14,455 bases of DNA from Anaerolineaceae bacterium UBA4890 (GCA_002399085.1 DHCY01000017.1:53238-67692), one strand, 5' to 3'. Numbered from the stretch's first letter, positions 4,969 through 12,681 are shown. The notes: generated from the sequence alone by a model not told the origin. Program-made: numbers and translations.

Positions 4969-6801
4969 TTAATCTTTTAGTTGGGCGGTTTGGGTGCGGG
5001 TGGCGCTGTTGAACCGGAAGAGCAGCGTGCCAAAATGCACCAAGTCGGCATGCTGCAGGGTGGTGCCATGTGTTCCCACGGGTTTGAAGTTTATGTAAGT
5101 GCCGGAAGTGGAATTGAAATCGGTAAGACGAATGCGTCCATCTGGGAAAAAATGGACCTCAGCATGCAATGGCTCAATGGAAGGGTTATCCAAAACCAGG
5201 TTTGCAAGGGACGGATCGCGCCCAATAAGTGTTATTTCTTTCGTCAGCAAATGCGGTTTTTCGGCAGAGGGTGTTTGATCGGGGTCGAGCCTGATGAGGT
5301 TGCCATAGGTCTTTTCAAGCACAGGTGAGGGCAGTGGAGTTTTTTCGATGGCTCTTTCTACCTTATCCTCTTCTTTTTCATTTTCCTTTGAGGTCTTGCT
5401 TTTTGGAAAAGGTTTTCGAAGTACCAGGTAGGCGATTGCCGCTATTAAAGCAAGCAAAACAAGCCAAAGCCAGGGCTGGGTATACCAGGTTCCATCGATA
5501 GTGCTCTCTGGTTTGAACACATTCAACGCGACCTTCAGAACTGGTGTGCGACCTTGCAGTCCAAATTCATCTTGGAGGCGCACTTCAAGCTCAAGTTCTG
5601 TTTCGTTGACATAATCTGCCAGGTCGAGAGCGAAATTACCATATGGCGGCTGGCTGTTGCTGGCAACTCTCTCCCCATTCACAAACAGGGTTGAGTTTAG
5701 GATGGGGCGGGGATAACCATCGGGAAACTCGATCAGAACTTCGAGCGGTAACTGGACAGGCTGAAAACTGCCATCGCTGCCGTACAGGATTTCCAGGGTG
5801 TTAACAGGATTAACAAAACTCAGTTTTGTGGGTAGAACTTCCAGTGAGAGAGTCGCCGGGTCTGATTGGACCGCAGGCGATTGATCGAAATTGATTCTGA
5901 CTGCCACTTCGTAATCACCACTGGTACGAATTTGAGATTGGTAATGGGCTGTGAAGTTGCGACCTTTGCCCTGCATGTAATCGCGAGGGTCAGGCACTCG
6001 CTCATTACCGGTAAGAGATGTGAGTACGCCATTACTGCTTTGCAGGGTAGTTTGCATTTCGGTTTCATAAGATGAACCGAGAACTCGCGGAGACATGACG
6101 ATCCAAACCTGGGTTTGCACGCCAAGCCGCCCGGCTCGATCGACCAGGTCATAAAATTCAGGCAGGCTGCGAAAATCGAGGTATGGGGTGATATAGACGA
6201 GAACCGTATCCAAGGTAAGGCTGCTGTGCTCCAAGGCGGAGACTGCCAGTTCAAGGCTGTTCAGTGACGCGCTGGCACCAGCTGAAATGGTCTCAAAATC
6301 GTCGAAGAGCCTTGTCCAGGCATCATAATCGTCTGTTTCCACCAGGGCGACTTCCGGATTGTTGAAGTAGCTGTAGCGGTTGTTGCGGGCGTTCTCTGGC
6401 TCCGGACCGACCGTTTTAAGAGCATTGATCATGGCAAGGTTGTAAGGCTGGCGGTCGGGATCGCGGACCGTAAGGGAGGAATCCGGGTTAATTGCCACAG
6501 CAAAATGCACACCCTGGTAGTTTTCCTCCAGCAAACTTGGCGTTATTGCCTGACCATCTTCGATGATTTCAATATCGGCAGTGTCGGTTGGCAAGGTTTC
6601 AGACAGGTTGACTCCCTTGTAGTCAACGATGATCTCGGGGAAATTGGTGTTGTCGATCGATTTGATCTCGATCCCAGCCTTATAATCCTGGGCATTACCA
6701 GATTGGTTTGGAAGCAAACAAACGAGTATAACCAGGATCGCCAAAAGACTTCCCCAGCGATCCCCTCGGATTGGTTTTCTACTGCTATCTACTTTTTTCA
6801 T
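4969..6801 (-). CDS. Membrane-anchored VWA-like protein with C-terminal FHA domain
   Basis: The 610-residue protein has an N-terminal basic stretch and hydrophobic segment (about 16-31), a long outside region, a single transmembrane helix (about 443-461) followed by RKPFPKSK, an acidic/basic linker (about 465-490), and an FHA domain (about 505-600). The topology is an outside sensor with a cytoplasmic FHA module. The outside part (about 97-260) resembles a von Willebrand A fold, but the DxSxS metal site is not recognisable (INPDSS at 104-109). A beta-rich, Ig-like region (about 330-430) follows. FHA domains bind phosphothreonine peptides; here IGRD (526-529) and His546 are kept, but the usual Ser and Asn are Glu543 and Ser566. 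No kinase or phosphatase of Ser/Thr adjoins. The HAD gene lies 96 bp upstream. Confidence 0.85.
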   Translation of the reverse strand: MKKVDSSRKPIRGDRWGSLLAILVILVCLLPNQSGNAQDYKAGIEIKSIDNTNFPEIIVDYKGVNLSETLPTDTADIEIIEDGQAITPSLLEENYQGVHFAVAINPDSSLTVRDPDRQPYNLAMINALKTVGPEPENARNNRYSYFNNPEVALVETDDYDAWTRLFDDFETISAGASASLNSLELAVSALEHSSLTLDTVLVYITPYLDFRSLPEFYDLVDRAGRLGVQTQVWIVMSPRVLGSSYETEMQTTLQSSNGVLTSLTGNERVPDPRDYMQGKGRNFTAHYQSQIRTSGDYEVAVRINFDQSPAVQSDPATLSLEVLPTKLSFVNPVNTLEILYGSDGSFQPVQLPLEVLIEFPDGYPRPILNSTLFVNGERVASNSQPPYGNFALDLADYVNETELELEVRLQDEFGLQGRTPVLKVALNVFKPESTIDGTWYTQPWLWLVLLALIAAIAYLVLRKPFPKSKTSKENEKEEDKVERAIEKTPLPSPVLEKTYGNLIRLDPDQTPSAEKPHLLTKEITLIGRDPSLANLVLDNPSIEPLHAEVHFFPDGRIRLTDFNSTSGTYINFKPVGTHGTTLQHADLVHFGTLLFRFNSATRTQTAQLKD

Positions 6802-6863
6802 TGTGTTCCATAGGGTAGGTATTGCTACCGGGCTGGGTTTGTTCTCGCTAATGGGTAAAGCAT

Positions 6864-6869
6864 ACTATA
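6864..6869 (-). promoter_or_regulatory. Possible -10 box upstream of the VWA-like/FHA gene
   Basis: The minus strand reads TATAGT here, 62 bp before the ATG at 6801, in the 96-bp gap after the HAD gene. I find no good -35. If real, the FHA gene has its own transcript besides any read-through from the HAD gene. Confidence 0.3.
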
Positions 6870-6897
6870 AAAAATCAATTACAGAATTAAAACGAGG

Positions 6898-7722
6898 TTA
6901 AATCAAGCCAATTTGGCGGAATGCGGTCCAAAGTCCATCCTCATTAACAGGCGCGGTGACAAGATCTGCAATTGACTTAAGCTGTGGAATTGCGTTACCC
7001 ATGGCAACGCCTGTTCCAGCGACCCGTATCATTTCGATGTCGTTCGATGAATCGCCAAAACAGAGGGAATCGCTCATCGGCAAATCCAGGTGCTTCATAA
7101 TGAACTTTACGGCTGTGCCTTTGCTGGTGCCGCCCTGGTAGATATCGCCGAACTCGCGTTCATTTCCAAACAACGCCCAGAGTCCGAGCACCAATTCTGG
7201 CTTGAGGAATTCACGGAGTTCATCCAAGTCTACCTTGTCGGTCAAAACGATGCTGATCTTGTTCACATTTTCATGCGAGTCAAGATGATTATAAGAAGTG
7301 GTTGGGAACAAACGGTCGGTCTTGATTTTTGCCTGTTCTGGGGTGACATTTAGAATGCTGGCAAGATCATCCAGGTAGCGCGGATGGGCATAGAGGCTCT
7401 CCTGACCCTCTTCGAAAAAGCCAATTTCACGCTCTTTCAGGTAGTTGTAAACTCGCTCAACCAGGGGTTGGGGGATCGGGCGATGAAAAAGCTCTTTGCC
7501 TTCTGACTCGATATGGATTCCGTTGCCGCCAACAAAACCATTGAAGCCGATCTCCCAGATGTAATCGTAGATCTGGCAAATGCTACGTCCGGTGTTGAGA
7601 TAGAGCTTGTGTCCGTTTGCTTTCGCCAAAGAGAGCGCTTCCTGGGCGGACGCGGGAAGAGAGAGAGTATGATCGATTAATGTGCCGTCCAGATCGAGAA
7701 AAATGATTTTGTTTTTGAGCAT
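6898..7722 (-). CDS. Cof-type HAD-superfamily phosphatase (class IIB)
   Basis: HAD class IIB proteins hydrolyse phosphate esters of sugars and cofactors in the cytoplasm. The 274-residue protein has all four HAD motifs: motif I FLDLDGTLID (Asp10 nucleophile, Asp12 acid/base), motif II NTGR (Thr44), motif III Lys201 in GGTSKGTAV, and motif IV FGDSSNDIEM (Asp224, Asn227, Asp228). The long insertion between motifs II and III (about 80-185) is the C2B cap typical of Cof/YbiV/YidA-like enzymes, and the length is normal for them. AGGT lies upstream of ATG 7722. Substrate cannot be predicted: these enzymes are promiscuous. A separate promoter is likely (TATAAT at 7785-7790). Confidence 0.92.
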   Translation of the reverse strand: MLKNKIIFLDLDGTLIDHTLSLPASAQEALSLAKANGHKLYLNTGRSICQIYDYIWEIGFNGFVGGNGIHIESEGKELFHRPIPQPLVERVYNYLKEREIGFFEEGQESLYAHPRYLDDLASILNVTPEQAKIKTDRLFPTTSYNHLDSHENVNKISIVLTDKVDLDELREFLKPELVLGLWALFGNEREFGDIYQGGTSKGTAVKFIMKHLDLPMSDSLCFGDSSNDIEMIRVAGTGVAMGNAIPQLKSIADLVTAPVNEDGLWTAFRQIGLI

Positions 7723-7784
7723 TATTTACCTGTATTAACGTTGTTTTAAAACACTGGCTTAATTTTTAGTTATTATCGACAGGT

Positions 7785-7790
7785 ATTATA
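7785..7790 (-). promoter_or_regulatory. -10 box of the HAD phosphatase gene
   Basis: The minus strand reads a perfect TATAAT, 62 bp upstream of ATG 7722, in the gap after the GNAT genes. No strong -35 is visible at 16-18 bp. Confidence 0.5.
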
Positions 7791-7857
7791 AACGATGAAA
7801 AGGTTTGTGATCCCCTGATCGTTTTGGAGGAGAGTTATAAACTTGAGGAAGTTGCTG

Positions 7858-8157
7858 TTACTCTTGCGGGGTGTAGACGTCGTGATATTCAGTAGTGCGT
7901 GCCAGGACTTTGGAGGCATATGGGCAGGTCGCGGTAAGTTTTACCTTGGCTTCGCGAGCGGCTTCAACGATCAGGCGAACGAGGGTGCGGGCAATGTCGC
8001 CCCCGCGGTAGGCTGGCTCTACCTCGGTATGGAGGACATCCCAAGAGTCAGCACCAGGTGCATAATCAATGCAACCTACAGTATCGCCGGCTTCGTTTTT
8101 TGCCAGGATTTCGTTGGTAGAAGGTGAGTGAGTGTAAGTAATGGTGGGTTCAGTCAT
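7858..8157 (-). CDS. Small GNAT-like N-acetyltransferase, paralogue 1
   Basis: This 99-residue protein belongs to the minimal GNAT-like group (COG2388/YjdJ type, Acetyltransf_CG). The signs are a beta strand pattern around VLHTEVEPAYRGG (41-53), a following helix (IARTLVRLIVEAAREA, 55-70) and a conserved strand-turn LTATCPYASKVL (74-85) with the family's Cys. These proteins are roughly half the size of full GNATs and their acceptors are unknown. The acetyl-CoA loop, commonly RGQGIA, reads RGGDIA. GAGG lies 5 nt upstream of ATG 8157. A closely similar paralogue is directly upstream (88-bp gap), so the pair may be co-transcribed. Confidence 0.88.
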   Translation of the reverse strand: MTEPTITYTHSPSTNEILAKNEAGDTVGCIDYAPGADSWDVLHTEVEPAYRGGDIARTLVRLIVEAAREAKVKLTATCPYASKVLARTTEYHDVYTPQE

Positions 8158-8245
8158 TTTTGCCTCTTTTTATCATTTTCTAAGGGTATTATCCCATGAT
8201 GCCCTTGCTCAATAGCGGTCCGTACGACCCCTCACCATCTACAAA

Positions 8246-8545
8246 TCATTCCGCGGAGTCATAGACATCACTGTATTCAGGAGTTTCTTCTAACACCTTT
8301 ATGGCATAAGAGCAGGTCGCACCTAGTTTGACGCCTGCTTCTCTGGCTGCTTCAACCACCATCCGAACCAGAGTTCGCGCTATCGGACCTCCACGATAGG
8401 CTGGTCGCACCCCGGTATGGACGATGGACCAAAAATCATCAGTACCATAGTAATCAATTTCCCCGACCACGTCTCCCAGTTCATTCAGGGCGACTATTTC
8501 TTTTCGATCCGGGAAATGGTTGTATTCAATGATAAATTCGGTCAC
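8246..8545 (-). CDS. Small GNAT-like N-acetyltransferase, paralogue 2
   Basis: From GTG 8545 this encodes 99 residues and aligns without gaps to paralogue 1 (7858-8157) with 62 of 99 identities by hand count, including the loop YRGGxIARTLV, the helix VEAAREA and the TE-Y-DVY C-terminus. The frame is open upstream to a TTG at 8623, but the extra 26 residues have no counterpart in the paralogue, so the GTG is preferred although its Shine-Dalgarno is weak. The loop again lacks the second glycine of RGQGIA (RGGPIA). The gene follows the gpmA terminator, so it starts a new transcription unit. Confidence 0.85.
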   Translation of the reverse strand: MTEFIIEYNHFPDRKEIVALNELGDVVGEIDYYGTDDFWSIVHTGVRPAYRGGPIARTLVRMVVEAAREAGVKLGATCSYAIKVLEETPEYSDVYDSAE

Positions 8546-8625
8546 AATAATCTCGCGATTTTTGCCATCATTATTCCATCGGACAGGCAAAACTGTAACT
8601 TTCTGTAGAATTCGCCTGATCAAGA

Positions 8626-8647
8626 AAGGGAGATGGTGGTCTCCCTT
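8626..8647 (-). terminator. Intrinsic terminator of gpmA
   Basis: On the minus strand the stem AAGGGAGA/TCTCCCTT (8 bp, exact) with loop CCACCA begins 12 bp after the gpmA stop and is followed by TCTTGAT; with the last stem bases the U-rich run reads TTTCTT. A modest but clear intrinsic terminator. Confidence 0.75.
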
Positions 8648-8659
8648 ATCAATGAAACA

Positions 8660-9409
8660 CTATTTTGCTCTGCCCTGGTTGGCAACGGCTTGCATTTTCG
8701 CCTTGATTGCTTCCTGGTCACCCAGATAGTACTTGTTGAGCACGTTGAAGTCATCATCAAATTCGTAAACCAGCGGCACTCCGGTAGGGATGTTGACGCC
8801 AACGATTTCTTCATTGGTCAACTTGTCGAAAGTCTTCACCATTGCCCGTAGAGAATTGCCGTGGGCAACCACCAGGACGCGCTTGCCTGCCAGCATGTCT
8901 GGTTTGATCGCTTCTTCGAAGTAGGGCATGGTGCGCGCGACGGTGATCTCAAGGCTTTCAGTGAGTGGCAAAACCGATTTGTCTTCAGTCTCGCGATACT
9001 GTGCCTGGACGCGTGGGCTGCGCTCGTCGTCTTCATCCAGCTCTGGTGGCGGGGTGGCATAGGAACGACGCCAGATCAGCACCTGTTCCTCGCCATACTT
9101 GGCGGCGGTTTCAGCCTTGTTGAGACCCTGCAGCGCGCCGTAGTGCCGTTCATTGAGCTTCCACGACTTTAAAACCGGCAGCCAGGCGCGGTCCATCTGG
9201 TCGAGGACGATATCGAGGGTGTGGATGGCGCGTTTGAGGTAAGAGGTGTAACAGATGTCGAAGTCAAAACCTTGCTCCAGCAATTGTTTCCCGCCCGCGG
9301 CGGCTTCTTCGCGCCCTTTCTCGGTCAGCTCCACATCGGTCCAGCCGGTGAAAAGGTTGAGTTTATTCCACAGGCTTTCGCCGTGTCTGATCAATACTAA
9401 TTTCATCAT
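8660..9409 (-). CDS. gpmA: 2,3-bisphosphoglycerate-dependent phosphoglycerate mutase
   Basis: GpmA interconverts 3- and 2-phosphoglycerate in glycolysis and gluconeogenesis through a phosphohistidine. The 249-residue protein carries the phosphohistidine motif LIRHGES (His9, Arg8), GWTDVELTEKG (22-32), TSYLKRAIHT (55-64), NERHYGALQG (87-96; catalytic Glu88) and VAHGNSLRA (181-189; second His183). Its length and long insert (ATPPPELDEDDERSP) are those of true dPGMs rather than broader histidine phosphatases. AGGAG (9416-9420) lies 6 nt before ATG 9409; a second ATG follows at once. guaA ends 76 bp upstream, with a possible -10, TATGAT (9440-9445), in between, so it may be both co-transcribed and independently expressed. 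Confidence 0.97.
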   Translation of the reverse strand: MMKLVLIRHGESLWNKLNLFTGWTDVELTEKGREEAAAGGKQLLEQGFDFDICYTSYLKRAIHTLDIVLDQMDRAWLPVLKSWKLNERHYGALQGLNKAETAAKYGEEQVLIWRRSYATPPPELDEDDERSPRVQAQYRETEDKSVLPLTESLEITVARTMPYFEEAIKPDMLAGKRVLVVAHGNSLRAMVKTFDKLTNEEIVGVNIPTGVPLVYEFDDDFNVLNKYYLGDQEAIKAKMQAVANQGRAK

Positions 9410-9485
9410 ATTATGCTCCTAGTTAGTTATTTTTCTATAATCATAACCTACAAAAATTCGGGTTTTCGAATTTATCTGACCGATG

Positions 9486-11048
9486 TTACTCCCACTCAAT
9501 CGTCGCAGGTGGTTTGGAACTGATGTCGTAGACCACACGGTTGACGCCGACCACCTCGTTGACGATGCGGCTGCTGACGTGTGCCAGCAGTTGTTGAGGG
9601 AGCCGCGCCCAATCGGCGGTCATGAAGTCGACCGAGGTGACCGCGCGCAGCACGATTGTCTCGGCGTAAGTTCGCTGATCGCCCATCACGCCCACACTTT
9701 TGACCGGGATCAGGGTGGCAAAGGCTTGCGAACTACCTTGCAAATTGCCGTCATCGTCAGTGCTCACGTGAAGCAAATCGGCTTTTTTAAGCTCTTCGCG
9801 AAAAATGGCATCGGCATGCCGAACGGTGGCAATGCGTTCCGGAGTGACCTCACCCAGGCAGCGTACTGCCAGACCGGGACCGGGAAAGGGTTGGCGCCAG
9901 ACGAGTTCAGCTGGCAGACCCAACTCGAGTCCGATTGAGCGCACTTCATCCTTAAAAAGGAAACGCAGGGGCTCAACCAGCTTGAACTGCATATCGTCGG
10001 GCAAGCCGGCAACGTTATGGTGGGTCTTGATGCGATGTGCTTCGGTCACGCCGATGCCTTTCGATTCGATCACATCAGGGTAGATGGTGCCTTGCGCCAG
10101 GAATTCGAACTTACCAGCTTCAGCAACGGCGCGTTCAAACTCACGCACAAACATTTCGCCGATGATTTTGCGCTTTTCTTCCGGGTCGATCACACCTTTC
10201 AACCGTTCGAAGCAGCGGACGGAAGCATCCACCATGATCAGTCGTTCGCCGAGGATGGGGCGAAAAGTGGCTTCGATTTGCTCGGCTTCGCCCTGGCGCA
10301 TCAAACCTGTATTGATAAATACGGCTGTGACGTTATCGCCAATCGCGCGCTGAACGAGGGTGGTAGTGATGGCGGAGTCGACCCCGCCTGAGAGGGCAGA
10401 AAGAACGCGACCATCGCCGACTTGTTGACGGATGTGGGCAACGCTTTCTTCGATGATATTTGTTGATGTCCAGGATGGTTCAGCCCCGCAAATCTTGAGG
10501 ACGAAATTTTCCAGCGTCTCGTTACCAAACTGGCTCTGGTGCACTTCGGGGTGGAACTGCAGCCCGAAGCGGTTTTGCGCGTAGTTAGCCATGGCAGCGT
10601 AGGGTGTATTGGACGTTCTGGAAATGCCAGTGTAACCTTCGGGCAATACAGAAACGTGATCCCCATGAGACATCCACACCTTCTGATTGCCCAGGTGCAA
10701 AAGAGGGTTTGGTTCAGGGACGTTCATGCGGGTGAGACCGTATTCGTGTTCAGTACCTTGAACCACCTTGCCGCCTGATTGGTGGGCGAGGGCTTGCATG
10801 CCATAGCAGATCCCCATGATTGGCAAATTGCTCCGCAGGATATAGTCCTGGATGAAGGGCGCATTTTGCGCATAGATCGATTGCGGTCCGCCGGACAGAA
10901 TGATCCCGCGGGTTTCAGAAGTGATTGCCTCGTTTTCGGGGGCGTTCCAGGGCAGCAGTTCACAATAGACGTGCATATCGCGGATACGCCGCCCGATCAG
11001 CTGGGTGAATTGCGAACCAAAGTCGAGAATAACGATCCGATCGCTCAT
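9486..11048 (-). CDS. guaA: GMP synthase (glutamine-hydrolysing)
   Basis: GuaA converts XMP, glutamine and ATP to GMP, the last step of guanine nucleotide synthesis. The 520-residue protein has an N-terminal class I glutamine amidotransferase domain with GICYGMQ (Cys81) and QFHPEV (His166, Glu168), an ATP pyrophosphatase domain with the P-loop LSGGVDSA (219-226), and the C-terminal dimerisation domain ending in the invariant KPPATIEWE. Size is normal. The start ATG 11048 lies 9 bp after the xpt stop with GAGG just upstream, so xpt and guaA are almost certainly one operon. All expected catalytic residues are present. Confidence 0.98.
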   Translation of the reverse strand: MSDRIVILDFGSQFTQLIGRRIRDMHVYCELLPWNAPENEAITSETRGIILSGGPQSIYAQNAPFIQDYILRSNLPIMGICYGMQALAHQSGGKVVQGTEHEYGLTRMNVPEPNPLLHLGNQKVWMSHGDHVSVLPEGYTGISRTSNTPYAAMANYAQNRFGLQFHPEVHQSQFGNETLENFVLKICGAEPSWTSTNIIEESVAHIRQQVGDGRVLSALSGGVDSAITTTLVQRAIGDNVTAVFINTGLMRQGEAEQIEATFRPILGERLIMVDASVRCFERLKGVIDPEEKRKIIGEMFVREFERAVAEAGKFEFLAQGTIYPDVIESKGIGVTEAHRIKTHHNVAGLPDDMQFKLVEPLRFLFKDEVRSIGLELGLPAELVWRQPFPGPGLAVRCLGEVTPERIATVRHADAIFREELKKADLLHVSTDDDGNLQGSSQAFATLIPVKSVGVMGDQRTYAETIVLRAVTSVDFMTADWARLPQQLLAHVSSRIVNEVVGVNRVVYDISSKPPATIEWE

Positions 11049-11057
11049 TACTCCTCG

Positions 11058-11642
11058 CTATGCCTCAAATTCGTCTGTGAATTCGATTTTGCCATCGTCC
11101 ATCGACGAAATGGAGACCAGCGAATGGATAGGGACACCCAATTTTGATAACAAGTCGCGACCACCTTCGAAAGTTTTCTCGATTAGTGTGCCTATACCGA
11201 CAACTTCCGCACCGGCGACTTCCGCCAGGCGAGCCAAGCCGGCAATAGTGGCACCAGAAGCAAGAAAATCGTCGATGATCAGGATTTTTTCGCCTCTGCC
11301 GAGGTATTCCGGTGAGACGATCAGCTCGGTATTGTGCCCTTTGGTGTGGGAGGGGGCAACGGTAATGTAGACCTCGCTGGGCATTGTGACCGGCTTCTGC
11401 TTGCGGGCGTAAACCACCGGCAAGTTCAGGTATTTTCCGGTCATCAAGGCGGGGGCGATGCCAGAAATTTCGGCAGTCAGGATTTTGACGGCAGGGGTAT
11501 CAGCAAAAAGGCGGGCAAACTCCTTGCCGCACTGATCCATGAGGGTTGGATCGACCTGGTGATTAATGAAGCGGTCGACTTTGAGGATGCCACTGCCGAG
11601 ATTTTTGCCTTCGGTAAGAATTCGATGTTTCAATAATTCCAA
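11058..11642 (-). CDS. xpt: Xanthine phosphoribosyltransferase (TTG start)
   Basis: Xpt converts xanthine and PRPP to XMP. The 194-residue protein matches the family closely: LLKHRILTEGKNLGSGILKVD at the N-terminus, NHQVDP, TAEISGIAPA, and the PRPP-binding signature IIDDFLASGAT (about 122-132). The frame is open 16 codons further to an ATG at 11690, but that stretch is a proline-rich translation of C-rich DNA. TTG 11642 is chosen because AGGAG (11650-11654) lies 7 nt upstream and Xpt proteins normally begin with a short residue run before LK-RI. Its product XMP is the substrate of guaA, 9 bp downstream. I see no guanine riboswitch; an extended -10 promoter lies upstream. A relative such as adenine phosphoribosyltransferase is unlikely given the N-terminal signature. 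Confidence 0.95.
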   Translation of the reverse strand: MELLKHRILTEGKNLGSGILKVDRFINHQVDPTLMDQCGKEFARLFADTPAVKILTAEISGIAPALMTGKYLNLPVVYARKQKPVTMPSEVYITVAPSHTKGHNTELIVSPEYLGRGEKILIIDDFLASGATIAGLARLAEVAGAEVVGIGTLIEKTFEGGRDLLSKLGVPIHSLVSISSMDDGKIEFTDEFEA

Positions 11643-11656
11643 GATTGATCTCCTTT

Positions 11657-11684
11657 GGTGGGGTGGGGGGCATGGAGGTGAGGG
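11657..11684 (+). other. G-rich tract in the xpt leader (template strand)
   Basis: The + strand here is dominated by G runs (GG, GGGG, GGGGGG, GG, GG, GGG). The xpt leader RNA, copied from it, is correspondingly C-rich up to 2 nt before AAAGGAG. A two-tier quadruplex on the template strand is conceivable; four separated runs of three are not present. Confidence 0.4.
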
Positions 11685-11731
11685 TTGCAATCGATTCGTA
11701 CAGCTTGAGTCGTTCGATGGAACATGGGCAT

Positions 11732-11740
11732 ATTATAACA
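11732..11740 (-). promoter_or_regulatory. Extended -10 promoter of xpt-guaA
   Basis: The minus strand reads TGTTATAAT (11740-11732): a perfect -10 with the TGn extension that can substitute for a -35. No -35 is seen at 16-18 bp. Transcription would start near 11725, giving a leader of about 80 nt to the TTG start. Confidence 0.65.
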
Positions 11741-11742
11741 AG

Positions 11743-11757
11743 GTTCGGGGACCGAAC
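11743..11757. promoter_or_regulatory. Inverted repeat overlapping the xpt promoter spacer (candidate operator)
   Basis: GTTCGG (11743-11748) and CCGAAC (11752-11757) are exact inverted arms around GGA, immediately upstream of the extended -10. A shorter GTTC-GATG-GAAC inverted repeat lies downstream of the -10 at 11712-11723. Both contain GTTCg-type half-sites flanking the promoter. Repressor binding is inference. Confidence 0.4.
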
Positions 11758-11880
11758 GACTGAGATTAGCAGCCAAAAACTTATTTGTGGTCCACTTCCA
11801 CACACTGCATGCGCGGAATAAGTAAACAGCCCTTCGCTATTAGGAACCTGACCAACAGAAACTGAATAAGATAAAGATTT

Positions 11881-12681
11881 TTACGATTGCTTGAGCATCT
11901 CGCCTTTGAGGACCGTAACGGCTTTTCCGCCGATGAAGACTCTATTGTCAGCCAGCTTTACCCAGATTTCACCTCCGCGATCAGATGCCTGATAGGCATA
12001 AAATTGGCTTTTACCGATTTTTTCCTGCCAGTAGGTTCCCAGGATGCAATGCGCCATACCGGTAACCGGGTCTTCAGGGATGCCAGATTTGGGAGAGAAA
12101 AAGCGCGAGACAAAATCGTACTTAGTGCCTTCGCCAGATGCGGTGATCGCAAAATCGTTTTGCTCCAATTGCGAGATGGCTTTGAAATTGGGTAAGAAGT
12201 CGCGCACCTGATCAACATTGGCTAGTTCTGCGATCAGAACACCGTTGTCTGATTCGACAATTGCTACCGGGTCGAAGCCAACTATCTCTTTCACGAGCGC
12301 TGGTGTGGCAATTGGGGTCACCTTGAAACGGGGCATGTTGATCTCAATTGTCCCCCGCGTAAATTTGGAAGTGAGAACCCCGCTGCGGGTGTGAAAATTG
12401 ATCAGCTCATCCAGGTCATAGAAGCCGAATTCGTAGAGGATGTGCGCGCTGGCGATGGTGGCGTGACCACACAGGTCGACCTCCGTAGTGGGAGTAAACC
12501 AGCGCAGCTCATAATCATGACCCTTGGGGCGGAGGAAAGCGGTTTCTGAAAGGTTGATCTCCTGGGCGACTGCCTGAAGCCAGCTATCTTCCCGGGTGTC
12601 TTCCAGCATTATTACCGCAGCTGGATTTCCCTTGAATGGTTTGACCGCAAAAGAATCGACTTGATAAAACGGAATTTTCAT
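11881..12681 (-). CDS. PhzF-family isomerase/epimerase-like protein
   Basis: PhzF-fold proteins share the two-lobed diaminopimelate-epimerase fold; PhzF itself isomerises a phenazine precursor, while most bacterial relatives are uncharacterised. The 266-residue protein has YQVDSFA, the GNPAAV motif (18-23), NLSETAF with Glu46 at the position of the catalytic Glu45 of PhzF, DLCGHATIASA and EDPVTGMAHC. The frame is open to 12729, but AGGAGG (12688-12693) sits 6 nt before ATG 12681, which also matches the usual MKIPFYQVDSF-like start. No phenazine genes are nearby, so a phenazine role is not supported. Upstream TTGACT (12724-12729) and TATCAT (12703-12708) are 15 bp apart, a weak promoter candidate. 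Confidence 0.92.
   Translation of the reverse strand: MKIPFYQVDSFAVKPFKGNPAAVIMLEDTREDSWLQAVAQEINLSETAFLRPKGHDYELRWFTPTTEVDLCGHATIASAHILYEFGFYDLDELINFHTRSGVLTSKFTRGTIEINMPRFKVTPIATPALVKEIVGFDPVAIVESDNGVLIAELANVDQVRDFLPNFKAISQLEQNDFAITASGEGTKYDFVSRFFSPKSGIPEDPVTGMAHCILGTYWQEKIGKSQFYAYQASDRGGEIWVKLADNRVFIGGKAVTVLKGEMLKQS

Noticed and set aside
4971..6801. Canonical VWA metal-binding adhesion domain
   Set aside because: The DxSxS motif cannot be found in the expected first strand (INPDSS instead), so only a VWA-like fold is claimed.
8546..8623. 26-residue N-terminal extension of the second GNAT protein (TTG 8623)
   Set aside because: The tandem paralogue starts exactly at the GTG 8545 equivalent and the extension has no homologous counterpart; it also begins inside the gpmA terminator region.
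11643..11690. N-terminal proline-rich extension of Xpt (ATG 11690)
   Set aside because: AGGAG sits inside it, 7 nt before TTG 11642, and the family N-terminus begins right after the TTG. The extension is a translation of the C-rich leader.
11643..11731. Guanine riboswitch or other purine aptamer in the xpt leader
   Set aside because: I could not find the three-way junction or conserved loop sequences, and the leader of about 80 nt is mostly C-rich without strong paired arms.
11881..12681. Phenazine biosynthesis role for the PhzF-family gene
   Set aside because: No other phz genes are present, and most PhzF-fold proteins are unrelated to phenazines.
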